A program made the translations under genes and the position numbers. 64,000 nt of DNA. It comes from Desulfosporosinus shakirovi (GTDB lineage Bacteria > Bacillota > Desulfitobacteriia > Desulfitobacteriales > Desulfitobacteriaceae). Under the pieces are notes generated by a model that was not told the DNA's origin, made no database searches, and saw only the letters and a program-made list of their open reading frames with translations. The DNA is taken from NCBI RefSeq assembly GCF_020595055.1, contig NZ_JAJDOO010000023.1:19493-83492 (forward strand). The letters are read 5' to 3'. Shown piece by piece: positions 26,049-34,326 of this stretch (positions are counted from its first letter, which is position 1; every line of letters starts with the position of its first letter).

Positions 26049-26747
26049 TTATCTTGCAAATGTCCTTTCACCCTGTTCATTAAAAAGTACCAATGTGGGA
26101 GTACTCATGCTTCCTGACATATGTAAATCACTCAAATTATCAGCATATGCTTCTATCTCAAATGTACGAGCCTCGCCTGGGTTCAATTCAAATGTTTCCA
26201 TCATGTTATCCATATCTTTTAAAACCAAGCCATCCCCGAAGAAACGTTTTAAGTCATCATCGGTACTATGCGATTTAATCTCCATATGGAATGTTACAGG
26301 TCTCTTGCCATGGTTAGTTAAATTTATCTCGGCAGAGATTATTATTCTACCATCATCACTGACCTTGAAATTACATGAGCTTATCCCTTTATCATATCCA
26401 ATAGAGTTAATCCCTGTAGAAAATCTCATAACTAATTGTTCACCTGCATATGTAATTGGCAACCAACATAAAACCAAAATTAGTGTAATAATATTCAGCC
26501 TATTAGCTAATTTTGTAGGTGCTGACTCTAACGAAAACCTTAAACAGATTGCCCCTACAAGTAATAATACCAAAAAAGCTATTACACTATAATGTGTCCC
26601 TGATGAACCGTTCGACCAGGGTAGTTGATTTAGGAACTTGAAAATATAATCCCCTATTGTCCATCCGTTAGAAAATTGAATCATAGATGCTAACGAAAAG
26701 AGAATTATGACAAATGAGCAAATTGTGCCTACGACCCATCTCTTCAT
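26049..26747 (-). CDS. Membrane protein with extracytoplasmic domain, 232 residues
   Basis: Not recognised. Three hydrophobic helices lie in the first ~105 residues (VGTICSFVIILFSLASMIQF, YSVIAFLVLLLVGAICLRFS, IITLILVLCWLPITYAG). They are followed by a beta-rich domain of ~125 residues (FKVSDDGRIIISAEINLTNH, FELNPGEARTFEIEAYADN) resembling an Ig-like/FixG-type fold. GAGGTGGGAAA precedes the ATG. Confidence 0.6.
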   Translation of the reverse strand: MKRWVVGTICSFVIILFSLASMIQFSNGWTIGDYIFKFLNQLPWSNGSSGTHYSVIAFLVLLLVGAICLRFSLESAPTKLANRLNIITLILVLCWLPITYAGEQLVMRFSTGINSIGYDKGISSCNFKVSDDGRIIISAEINLTNHGKRPVTFHMEIKSHSTDDDLKRFFGDGLVLKDMDNMMETFELNPGEARTFEIEAYADNLSDLHMSGSMSTPTLVLFNEQGERTFAR

Positions 26748-26872
26748 TTTCCCACCTCAAATCACGAAATTTACAATCCCTAATATACAACACGAGCAAT
26801 TGAGAGACGACCCGCAGGTCTCCTTTTCTTGACCTAAATTCTACATAATCAGAATGATGCGTAGTAACCTTT

Positions 26873-26913
26873 TATCCCCTTGAATAGATTTTCGAATTCT
26901 ATTCAAGGGGATA
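26873..26913. terminator. 16-bp perfect palindrome at the 3' end of the DUF4440 gene
   Basis: TATCCCCTTGAATAGA and its complement flank nine bases and overlap the last codons of the minus-strand gene. No T-tract follows on either side. Confidence 0.45.
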
Positions 26914-27277
26914 AAGATGGCGTTCCTTGATGGAAAACTATCTTCCATTTACTATCATAACGTTTCCATATGGAACTACGGAGTGAATACTTCTTCCTTT
27001 CATCTAAATCGCTATGTTTATCTACCTTGTACATCGCTAATATACAATCTGTAGCTAGCTCTCTAATCTTAAAATTAATTATTTCCCAGTCCAAATCAGA
27101 ATTATCATTTTGCTCTTGAAATACATCACCATTTTTATAATGGTATTCACTCCCTGAACCTGTAAACTCAATAAAGTCATCTACTAATAGTCCAGCTATT
27201 TTTTGTGGTGACTTTCTTATTTCAGATGTCAATAAACTATTTTCTAGTTGTAAGATATGTTTCGCAATTGCATCCAT
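26903..27277 (-). CDS. DUF4440 / SnoaL-like (NTF2 fold) protein
   Basis: 124 residues with ATG at 27277 (AAGGTG six bases upstream). The pattern HILQLENSLLTSEIRKSPQK, then LLVDDFIEFTGSGSEY, and the C-terminal SSIWKRYDSKWKIVFHQGTP is typical of DUF4440, a small NTF2-like fold found in stand-alone stress and metabolic proteins. The function is not known; often co-horizontally transferred. Confidence 0.75.
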   Translation of the reverse strand: MDAIAKHILQLENSLLTSEIRKSPQKIAGLLVDDFIEFTGSGSEYHYKNGDVFQEQNDNSDLDWEIINFKIRELATDCILAMYKVDKHSDLDERKKYSLRSSIWKRYDSKWKIVFHQGTPSLSP

Positions 27278-27411
27278 TGTTTCCACCTTAACGTTGCCCC
27301 CTTTTTACTTCAAAATATCGTACTGATGCGTCACAGCATTAGAAGAACGCGACATATTTATTTATCCAACAACATACTAACCTTGGACTTTTTCAGTAAA
27401 TAACCAAGTGA

Positions 27412-27696
27412 TTACCCAATAGCTCCTGATGACCATGATAGTGTAATACACTTTATTTCAAAGAGATATCCATGTATTCCTAAATGCACAAAATATCCAG
27501 GCCCATAAGTTGGAGCTAAGGTAAGTATAACTATAGGGATAAACAAAATTGCTAATTTACCGATGGGAGCAAGAAAAATAGAAAGTACATATACTAAACC
27601 ACTTATTCCCCAATAGAGCGATATGAATTTAGTAAAGCTTTTTGCCTTTAAATATCCCATAACCATTCCATAGAATAGCCAAACTACTAAAAACAC
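27412..27696 (-). CDS. Membrane protein fragment, 94 residues
   Basis: Three hydrophobic helices (MFLVVWLFYGMVMGYLK..., LYWGISGLVYVLSIFLAPIG, LAILFIPIVILTLAPTYGPG). The only start is a GTG without a ribosome site, and the frame continues ten codons upstream to a stop, so it is probably a 5'-truncated gene. Confidence 0.35.
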   Translation of the reverse strand: MFLVVWLFYGMVMGYLKAKSFTKFISLYWGISGLVYVLSIFLAPIGKLAILFIPIVILTLAPTYGPGYFVHLGIHGYLFEIKCITLSWSSGAIG

Positions 27697-27719
27697 TACT
27701 GCCTCTACAGCGGTACTGT

Positions 27720-27911
27720 ATGTTATACCCTATATTGATAGGAAAGATTTTAGGAGTACCAGGCTTATTTCACCGTATTCACCAAGAAGGAAAATGGAGA
27801 ATTGACTGGCAGATGCTTCTCCCTGTAGGTATTCCAACATTTCTTTACAATATTAATCTCGTGTTGTCTCTGCTAATTCAAATTATGTATGAGATAATTT
27901 CGGAAACATGA
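27720..27911 (+). other. Possible membrane-protein fragment
   Basis: A 63-codon frame (GKILGVPGLFHRIHQEGKWR, then IDWQMLLPVGIPTFLYN) looks protein-like but lacks a ribosome site and overlaps the next minus-strand gene by 29 bases. It is probably a gene fragment. Confidence 0.25.
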
Positions 27912-28779
27912 ATTGGTTGCTTTTAAGCAGTTGTAGGTCTTTTCCCATTGCAAATAAAGTTTCCTCACCCTCAAGCAATATTGTTTCAAATGAAGAAGTA
28001 TCTAGGGGAGTATAGGAAAGAGCTATTCTTTTTACGCTCTTGTTTGTCATAGCGTTCAGTACTATATTTAATGGAATACTTTCAGAGCAAAAAATATCTA
28101 TCACTTCCAACGTGTCTTCCACAAAGTCTGCAATTACAACGGCATCATAATCTTCCAAATAGTAAACGTTGTCTTTCATAAATAGGGTGCAATAAAACAT
28201 AACCAGTTCTGAATTCGTGCACATAGAAAGTTTGGAAACAGGAACGGCGTGCATTACCTTGTCAATTACGAAGGCACTATTGTTCTCATCAGACATATTC
28301 AGCTTTTTGACTGATACGTCTGTTTGAATTGAGTTTGCCTTATGCACACATTGATATTGCTTTAATTCATAAAATCCAAACTTAGGATAAAAATGGAGCA
28401 CGGAGTCATTCGCAAACAAGTATATTAAGTCGCATTTGTCCTGATAATCAGCAATCGCTTTATTTGTCAGCACTCGTGATAAGCCTTGCTTTCTGTAATC
28501 GGGATGGGTCATTACAGTTCCAAGTTGAATATACCGTTTCTCATCTCCAAAAACTTTAAAATCCATGATATTAACGGATACGTTAGAAACAATCTTTTCT
28601 TCATCTATTAACGAATAAGGTATATACTGATTTTTCCAATATCCATCTTGATACCACTGTTCAAAATCAAATCCAAATGTTTTTTGTGTTAAATCATTAA
28701 AACTCTTTCTGAGTTCATTGTTTTTCCCGTATCCATGCACAAATTCATACTCTTTCCCGTTGATGTTCATATATTCCAT
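27883..28779 (-). CDS. GNAT-family N-acetyltransferase
   Basis: 298 residues. The N-terminal ~150 residues carry the GNAT core with motif A QLGTVMTHPDYRKQGLSRVL (R/Q-x-x-G/A acetyl-CoA loop) and the following FYPKFGFYELKQYQ typical of motif B. The C-terminal half is a second, degenerate domain of the kind seen in two-domain GNATs of the Eis group. AGGGGGAG lies 8-9 bases before the ATG. Substrate unknown; an antibiotic or small-amine acetyltransferase is plausible. Confidence 0.8.
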   Translation of the reverse strand: MEYMNINGKEYEFVHGYGKNNELRKSFNDLTQKTFGFDFEQWYQDGYWKNQYIPYSLIDEEKIVSNVSVNIMDFKVFGDEKRYIQLGTVMTHPDYRKQGLSRVLTNKAIADYQDKCDLIYLFANDSVLHFYPKFGFYELKQYQCVHKANSIQTDVSVKKLNMSDENNSAFVIDKVMHAVPVSKLSMCTNSELVMFYCTLFMKDNVYYLEDYDAVVIADFVEDTLEVIDIFCSESIPLNIVLNAMTNKSVKRIALSYTPLDTSSFETILLEGEETLFAMGKDLQLLKSNQFMFPKLSHT

Positions 28780-28869
28780 GAAACCGCTCCCCCTATGTCA
28801 GATATAAATAATCAATAGAAATATTTCATATTCCCTTATCCCTAGAACAATAATCTCCAGTAAATGAAT

Positions 28870-29457
28870 CTATGCACCTTCGCCAGGTATGACATGCGAG
28901 CTTTCATCATTAATTGCCCATTTATTACCTGTTCGAACAACTGAAAATCGATAATGCAATCCAACTTCAGGGTGAGCAATTACATTGTTAATCAACGCTT
29001 TATTCCAAACCCAAATGTCAGCACTGACGGTGGCCATGTTGACATGTCCACTTATCTTAATATTTTTATACTTGGAAACTCCACCGTCTGAAAATCTATA
29101 GTTACCTGTTTCCTGTGCATTTATCATCTCTACTGATTGCCCAACTATTTTCTTTAAAATCCGCGAGTTTGGAGTATAGGATTTAGAAAGCTTATCTTCA
29201 ATGTTCTCATTTGCTATTTTCTTAACTTCGTCTGTAAGACTGATGTTAGGGTTTGAACGATATGGTTCTGCTAGTATAATAGCCGTTTGCTCCGTTGCCA
29301 CGGAATCTAAAATTAGCCTTTGGATTTCGCTTGCATCATTCGGCTTAATGCTTGTGAATCTCCATTGGACAAACCAGCTTAAAAGCAAGATGCCAAATAT
29401 GATAACTATTCTAATAACCCATTTTTTGTTTTTAAGCCAAAACGTAATGCTATTCAT
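28870..29457 (-). CDS. Membrane-anchored extracytoplasmic protein, 195 residues
   Basis: Start at 29457 fixed by GGGAGGTTCAGT. One N-terminal anchor (WVIRIVIIFGILLLSWFVQW), then a soluble domain ending in NKWAINDESSHVIPGEGA. Not recognised. The style resembles conjugation-gene accessory or DUF-type secreted proteins, but no motif decides this. Confidence 0.5.
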   Translation of the reverse strand: MNSITFWLKNKKWVIRIVIIFGILLLSWFVQWRFTSIKPNDASEIQRLILDSVATEQTAIILAEPYRSNPNISLTDEVKKIANENIEDKLSKSYTPNSRILKKIVGQSVEMINAQETGNYRFSDGGVSKYKNIKISGHVNMATVSADIWVWNKALINNVIAHPEVGLHYRFSVVRTGNKWAINDESSHVIPGEGA

Positions 29458-29575
29458 ACTGAACCTCCCAAAACAGACCACTCACCATATACCTTAGCCA
29501 ATTTTTGTTTTTCATTTTCCCTCTTGAAAGGCAAGAGTATAATACTCCTGCTTTTCCGTCATAGTGACAATAATT

Positions 29576-30436
29576 CTAATTCATTATTTCTTCTATACTC
29601 AAAAAATCACTTGGAGGAATAATGACCTCTGGCTTCATATACGCAATTATCTCAGGCCTTGAATAACGGAAATCCTTCCATATCACATAAAGGGCTTTCT
29701 TTATTAACCACTTCTTAATTTCCTCTTTTTCGAAATAATCTTCTTCGTACTCACGTTTATTATTGTAAAAGCTAAACCAAGCAAAACTGTCTAAGCTCGC
29801 TTTAAATGTAATTAGATATGGGTTTACTCGCTTCATCCAATTATCTTCAATTATGTTAGCTTTAAAAAGTTCTTTCAAATTATGCAAAAATTCAGGTCTC
29901 TCGTGAACTCTACCACCATACGAAGTCTTGTTTGCCATACTAAAGAATCCGTTGATTTGATAATCGTAATATATTTTATGGGCGACTCTACAAATTCTAT
30001 GTTTTTGTGAACCACCTGGAAGCCCTATATCATCGGATTTATATGTAATATCAATCTTTTCTCCTTTACAAGCCATCCATTTGTTCGATATATCAAAGAA
30101 AATCCCGAAACTCGCTAAGTATTCCTTAAGTATTGTTTCCATGGTTAATGATTGCTGAAGATTTAATAAGCCAAACTTCCTTAAAGATTGGCATTCATCA
30201 TGACTGGTAGAGATATGCTGTACAATTAATTGCAAATTGCGAATCTGTACTTTCTCTAGTTTGATATCATTCTTATCTATAAAATCTTCAGCATCATACT
30301 CTACAGCATTATTACTAATGTAATTTTCAATATTATCTATACCTATGTTTAAAAAATTGCTCAGAAACCCCTTTGCCTTTTCTTGTGAAGTTATATCAAA
30401 CATTGTTTCGTCATGCAATGCTATATCACCATCCAT
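29576..30436 (-). CDS. Hypothetical protein, possibly 5'-truncated
   Basis: Not recognised. 286 residues from an ATG with no ribosome site. The frame upstream stays open for 14 codons of protein-like sequence (LYASLNENLSFLHNY) back to a TAG with no start codon, which suggests that the true N-terminus is lost. Mostly helical with GGSQKHRICRVAHKIYYDYQ and KKALYVIWKDFRYSRPEIIA as distinctive stretches. Confidence 0.45.
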   Translation of the reverse strand: MDGDIALHDETMFDITSQEKAKGFLSNFLNIGIDNIENYISNNAVEYDAEDFIDKNDIKLEKVQIRNLQLIVQHISTSHDECQSLRKFGLLNLQQSLTMETILKEYLASFGIFFDISNKWMACKGEKIDITYKSDDIGLPGGSQKHRICRVAHKIYYDYQINGFFSMANKTSYGGRVHERPEFLHNLKELFKANIIEDNWMKRVNPYLITFKASLDSFAWFSFYNNKREYEEDYFEKEEIKKWLIKKALYVIWKDFRYSRPEIIAYMKPEVIIPPSDFLSIEEIMN

Positions 30437-30852
30437 ATAATTATGAAGAAAGCTTAGGTTCTCATTTAATGATGCATAAAGCTCCTAAACACCCTTTTAG
30501 AACATTCCACAAATTCCCTCTCTCATGAATTCAACAAATTTCCAAATATTCCTCCCAAAAACGCGAGCATCCCAAAAATTAACCAGAACGCCAGGTAACG
30601 TTCTGGAATTCCGCCTCAAATCAAAATCAAATCCCTACTTAATGATGCATTTAATACTGTAATGATTTGACTTGACTTATCTCAATCCCAATCAAATAGA
30701 GCTTAAAAAGGTCATTTAAAAGCTTTGCCTACTAAGCTAATTTATCATGCGGTTAGGATAGACCTTGGGTAAATTAAACCCTAGCGTAAGAAATCTATAA
30801 CCATAAGACAATCATTAACATATTAGTCATAACAACATTAGTCATCATGAGA
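30437..30852. other. Intergenic region with one small hairpin
   Basis: No gene seen. It contains CCAGAACG / CGTTCTGG (30583-30606, 8-bp stem) and two TTAATGATGCAT copies at ~30461 and ~30640. Confidence 0.4.
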
Positions 30853-31097
30853 TGACAACTACAGCGGGTGTGGGTGGGGTGTGGGTGGGGGGGCATCTCA
30901 ACCAAGACCGTAGCTCACGAAGGTGGTTATTTAACTATATTTATTAACGTAAAGATACTAATATAAAGATATATAAATAAATAACCAACCCACTGTATTA
31001 AGTATAATAAAATACCTTCGATACCTTCGATTTCAGCTGTAGCAATGATGACAGCCATTCAAGAACCTTCGGCTTGCACCCCCCACTGTAGTTGTCA
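30853..31097. repeat. Origin-like / MITE-like element, copy 2, beside the primase gene
   Basis: 245 bp bounded by TGACAACTACAG and its complement. The order is: left repeat; a G-run tract (30865-30894, GGG/GGGG/GGGGGGG separated by TGT or T); CACGAAGGT; an AT-rich stretch (~30927-30985); ACCCACTGTATTAAG; tandem TACCTTCGATACCTTCGAT (31012-31030); AACCTTCGG; CCCCCCACTGTAGTTGTCA. The layout (iterons, AT-rich segment, inverted ends) matches a replication origin, and the P4/D5-type primase-helicase gene ends 139 bases away. A miniature transposable element is the main alternative. Confidence 0.7.
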
Positions 31098-31235
31098 AAA
31101 AATATGTACTAAAAAGGAATAGCTCCTTGCTATCCCTTCGCACCTTTTATATTTAAGGCATTTTAGCCGATATTTTCAAATTTCAGATGCCTTACCTGCT
31201 TTAATTAAATGTTCAATATCAAGACCAACCAACAA

Positions 31236-33584
31236 CTAAATGAGCTTTAACCCCCGCCAAATAGCCCTTCTCGTTTTTCCATCTTTTCCTTTTGATATGG
31301 TAGTCCCGTAGTTTTCTTCCATTTCATGAATGAATCTCCTGTTATCGATTGGCATAATTCCATCAGATTTGCTACTTTGTTGATACCGCCCAAAAAGTTC
31401 TTCAGCGGACATCACAGAATCAGCTTCAAAAACACAATTATTTTCAACAAACCAACGAACGCTACTCGATTCTATTTTATATTTAGCAAGAACCTTTTGT
31501 GAGTACTTATTTTCGATAAATATGAAGTTATTTTTAATCAGGCGGTTCAAACCCTCAATAGCCCAGAGGAAAATCCCATCCTTTTCCTCAATGAGTTTTT
31601 CTGTTAGGTGAGTATCCATTTCATCTCTGTCGATTCTATTTTCAAAAGGTAATATAGTCAACCTACTATAAAAACTCTCCCCGCTGTCGCCAGAATTTTG
31701 AGGAAGATGGTTAGCTGAAAATAGAAAACGTGCCCTATTTCTAAATTCAAAAGCGTTTACATTTTTGTTTTCCGCTGTAGTTCTATCTTCACCAATAAGG
31801 GTTTTAAAATTGCCAACATCTTTTAACGCTTTATCTGGTAAATCGGCAAAGGTATTCAATAATTTCCCAAAGAGTCTCGCTGGACGAAATCTATCGGATA
31901 AATCCTGCCATGCAATATTAGAAACATTATTTTCTCCAATAATTGATTCAATGACACGGATAAACGTAGACTTACCAGTTCTACCTGGGCCATAGAGGAT
32001 AACAGCTTTCTGTGCATGAGTAATTGGAACTAGAAAATACCCAACAATTTCCTGTGCCAAGACCACCGATTCTGGCGGTAGAGCCTGATTAATAAATTCT
32101 TTAAATCGTTCACATTTGGCATCAGGTTCATATGAGCAATCTAATCGTACTAAACTAAGATGTTCGGGTGTATGGGATAAGAGCCTTTCTTGTTTGACAT
32201 CATACAAGCCATTTTTGAGATTAATAATATAGGATAATGAAGGTAAATCAAACTCTACTCGGTTTCGTGAGCATTCTATCTTCCACTGTTTTCGGACATC
32301 CCGAATAGCATACATAGTTGCATGGTCATCTCGCAAGTGGTCCTTAACTATTACATCTAATTCAATATCTTCAGCAAGTGAATAAACCCCTTTTTCATAT
32401 TTGTAGGCTTGTCCGTTCGAATAGACTACTTGAATGTTCTCATAAAGGTATCTTGCGAGCACGGCGGGGAGAAACTTAAGGTTGCCATTAGGTAGGATTT
32501 GATACCAAGCAGGTAGATTTGGCGTAGTAACTTTTTGTTCATTAGAACCAGTAGACTCTTTATCACGAGAGTCAGCATTTTCTTCTTTTTCAAACTCTCT
32601 CCTCCTTCCTTGAATCTCAGAATTTCCATCAATTCTTTTTCGCTCCTTCATCTGTCTATCATAGACTTTTGTACACCTTGCAATAGCGTCATTAATAACT
32701 CCTTGGCCGTATGTTGAACTTGCTCTCTTTTCGTCCCACTTAGCTCGCTTAAGTCCCGATTGTCTGTAAATCCTGTCCATTCTTTCGCTATCTTTAGCCG
32801 TCCAAAATGCCAGCATGTTGGCAAAGGAAATTTCCGCTTCGCTCCACGACTTATAGTAACCTTGCCAATTGCCAGAGAATAGCATATCAAAAATATCGCC
32901 TCGATTTGCCCGCTTCGCTTTTTCGATTATCTCTTCATCCGTCAAATCATAATTATTTCGAGTGTACAATCCTCTTCTAATAGCCTCATTTCCTTGTCTC
33001 AGCACTTCTTCTACTGACTCCTGTTTTATCTTGAACTCACTATTCCCCTTATCCCCAAGGTATTCTTTATGAATATTTCTAAGTGCATCACTCCTTTCTT
33101 CCACGCACCTGGAGCTTCCAGGAACAATATTCCCCGTGACTGTGAAATACCTTTTCTCAGAATACATTTCCAACCCAATGTTGCTATCCCGTTTCTTACC
33201 TTCTGGCAATTGTCCTTTGCAAAGAATATGGACTCCTGAACCACTGGGAGAAATTTCTGCATAGCTGTTGAGCCGTAAAATAATGTCCCTAGCAACTTCA
33301 TTCATATTTCCATTTTCATCAATACAATGGTCAATATCAATTCCAACATACGGATTCTCGTAAGTAAATACGAACCCTATACCATCGAGTTTAAATCTCT
33401 CATAAGCGGATAATGCTTCCCTAAATGTCCCCCACGTCTGAGGACTTGTCGTATCCGCTCGTTTACCATCGGCAGGGTTAATTGGAATTTTTGCAAGTCT
33501 CCCATTTCTCTCCTCTCTTTTCCATCCTACCCAATACTTTTTCTCCTTGAGTTTATCAGGGATATTGTTATAATTATTTGTCAT
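31236..33584 (-). CDS. Phage/plasmid primase-helicase, P4/D5 family
   Basis: Replication initiator of a mobile element. The N-terminal primase-polymerase-like domain has YVGIDIDHCID (metal-binding Asp pair, ~80-86) and SPSGSGVHILCKG (catalytic His). The C-terminal superfamily 3 helicase has Walker A LYGPGRTGKSTFI (~528-536), Walker B-like TFADLPDKAL and motif C FSANHLPQNSG (~621). A winged-helix tail follows. The 782-residue length is normal. GAAGGAGGAATTAG precedes the ATG. Such proteins are sufficient for replication of P4-like satellites and PICI-type islands, so the island is or was able to replicate by itself. Confidence 0.88.
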   Translation of the reverse strand: MTNNYNNIPDKLKEKKYWVGWKREERNGRLAKIPINPADGKRADTTSPQTWGTFREALSAYERFKLDGIGFVFTYENPYVGIDIDHCIDENGNMNEVARDIILRLNSYAEISPSGSGVHILCKGQLPEGKKRDSNIGLEMYSEKRYFTVTGNIVPGSSRCVEERSDALRNIHKEYLGDKGNSEFKIKQESVEEVLRQGNEAIRRGLYTRNNYDLTDEEIIEKAKRANRGDIFDMLFSGNWQGYYKSWSEAEISFANMLAFWTAKDSERMDRIYRQSGLKRAKWDEKRASSTYGQGVINDAIARCTKVYDRQMKERKRIDGNSEIQGRRREFEKEENADSRDKESTGSNEQKVTTPNLPAWYQILPNGNLKFLPAVLARYLYENIQVVYSNGQAYKYEKGVYSLAEDIELDVIVKDHLRDDHATMYAIRDVRKQWKIECSRNRVEFDLPSLSYIINLKNGLYDVKQERLLSHTPEHLSLVRLDCSYEPDAKCERFKEFINQALPPESVVLAQEIVGYFLVPITHAQKAVILYGPGRTGKSTFIRVIESIIGENNVSNIAWQDLSDRFRPARLFGKLLNTFADLPDKALKDVGNFKTLIGEDRTTAENKNVNAFEFRNRARFLFSANHLPQNSGDSGESFYSRLTILPFENRIDRDEMDTHLTEKLIEEKDGIFLWAIEGLNRLIKNNFIFIENKYSQKVLAKYKIESSSVRWFVENNCVFEADSVMSAEELFGRYQQSSKSDGIMPIDNRRFIHEMEENYGTTISKGKDGKTRRAIWRGLKLI

Positions 33585-34042
33585 CTAATTCCTCCTTCGT
33601 GTTTTTGAAGCCTCGGCTTCTATAAGCGAAATATTACACCTTAGTGAATTGTAAGGAAACAAGTTTTATGCTCTATGTTGCTTTACAAATTCGTCATCCA
33701 TTAAACTAGACCATAATCCCCTACTATTGTGGGGCAAGCAATAATAGTGATTTCACTACTAGAAATAGAAAAATGATTGGAATGTAGACAGATTGGCTCC
33801 ATCTTAGTATGAGAGGTATACTTCTTGAGCCTATTTCCTTTTTTCCTAAGCTTAGCTTATATAACCCTTACGGGTTGCCACCTGTACTATCTTAGTTACC
33901 TGATTGTCCACTTTGCTTATCTACATCCCCCCTTACTTACTCGATGAACAAATAATAGCCTCTTTGTAAAGAGTCTGGAAGGGCTTTTTTGCATGACCCC
34001 GTTCTATGCTTTCAATCGTGATGCACTTATAAAAGGAGAATA
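33585..34042. other. Intergenic region
   Basis: No gene with a ribosome site is visible upstream of the primase gene. A small inverted repeat AACCC / GGGTT lies near 33860-33880. Confidence 0.4.
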
Positions 34043-34073
34043 AAAAACCTGCCCTTTAAGAGCAGGTTTTTCC
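34043..34073. terminator. Bidirectional terminator
   Basis: AAAAACCTGC / GCAGGTTTTT pairs around nine bases, with A- and T-tracts on both sides. Confidence 0.8.
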
Positions 34074-34091
34074 TATGCAAGGGGTTATTAA

Positions 34092-34214
34092 TTTTATTAT
34101 GACTTAAGACCGATTCGTTTGAAGAGAACAGCCCTTCAATTCCGCAACAATACCTTTTTGGGAAATGATGATGACTTTGTTAATGATATACCCTTTGAAA
34201 ACAGTTTACAGTAA
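34092..34214 (+). pseudogene. Relic of the IPF-tail gene found intact at 39789-40307
   Basis: The frame reads YYDLRPIRLKRTALQFRNNT, then FLGNDDDFVNDIPFENSLQ. YYDLRP matches YYDIRP and VNDIPF matches IEDIPF of the intact gene, at similar spacing. Nucleotide similarity (ATGAC-TAAGACC, GATAT-CC-TTT) extends past the stop. Only the 3' end remains. Confidence 0.6.
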
Positions 34215-34326
34215 ATCCGAAATTAATAAGGTTGTTCATTATATAAACAAACCAAACATCCTCTGGGTGGTCTTTATTTTCCTAAGGAGGCCTTTCCGTC
34301 CTAATTAACTAATTACTGGACAGAAA

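Noticed and set aside
26804..26822. GAGAC / GTCTC hairpin followed by CTTTTCTT as a plus-strand terminator
   Set aside because: No plus-strand gene lies upstream; the short stem may be chance.
27330..27360. GCGTCACAGCATT and, at 24223, GGCTCTGTCACAG as further copies of the nested repeat end
   Set aside because: The match is only about 12 bases and no other part of the element is present.
34146..34306. Plus-strand frame starting MMMTLLMIYPLKTVY
   Set aside because: It is a shifted frame of the IPF-tail relic and has no ribosome site.
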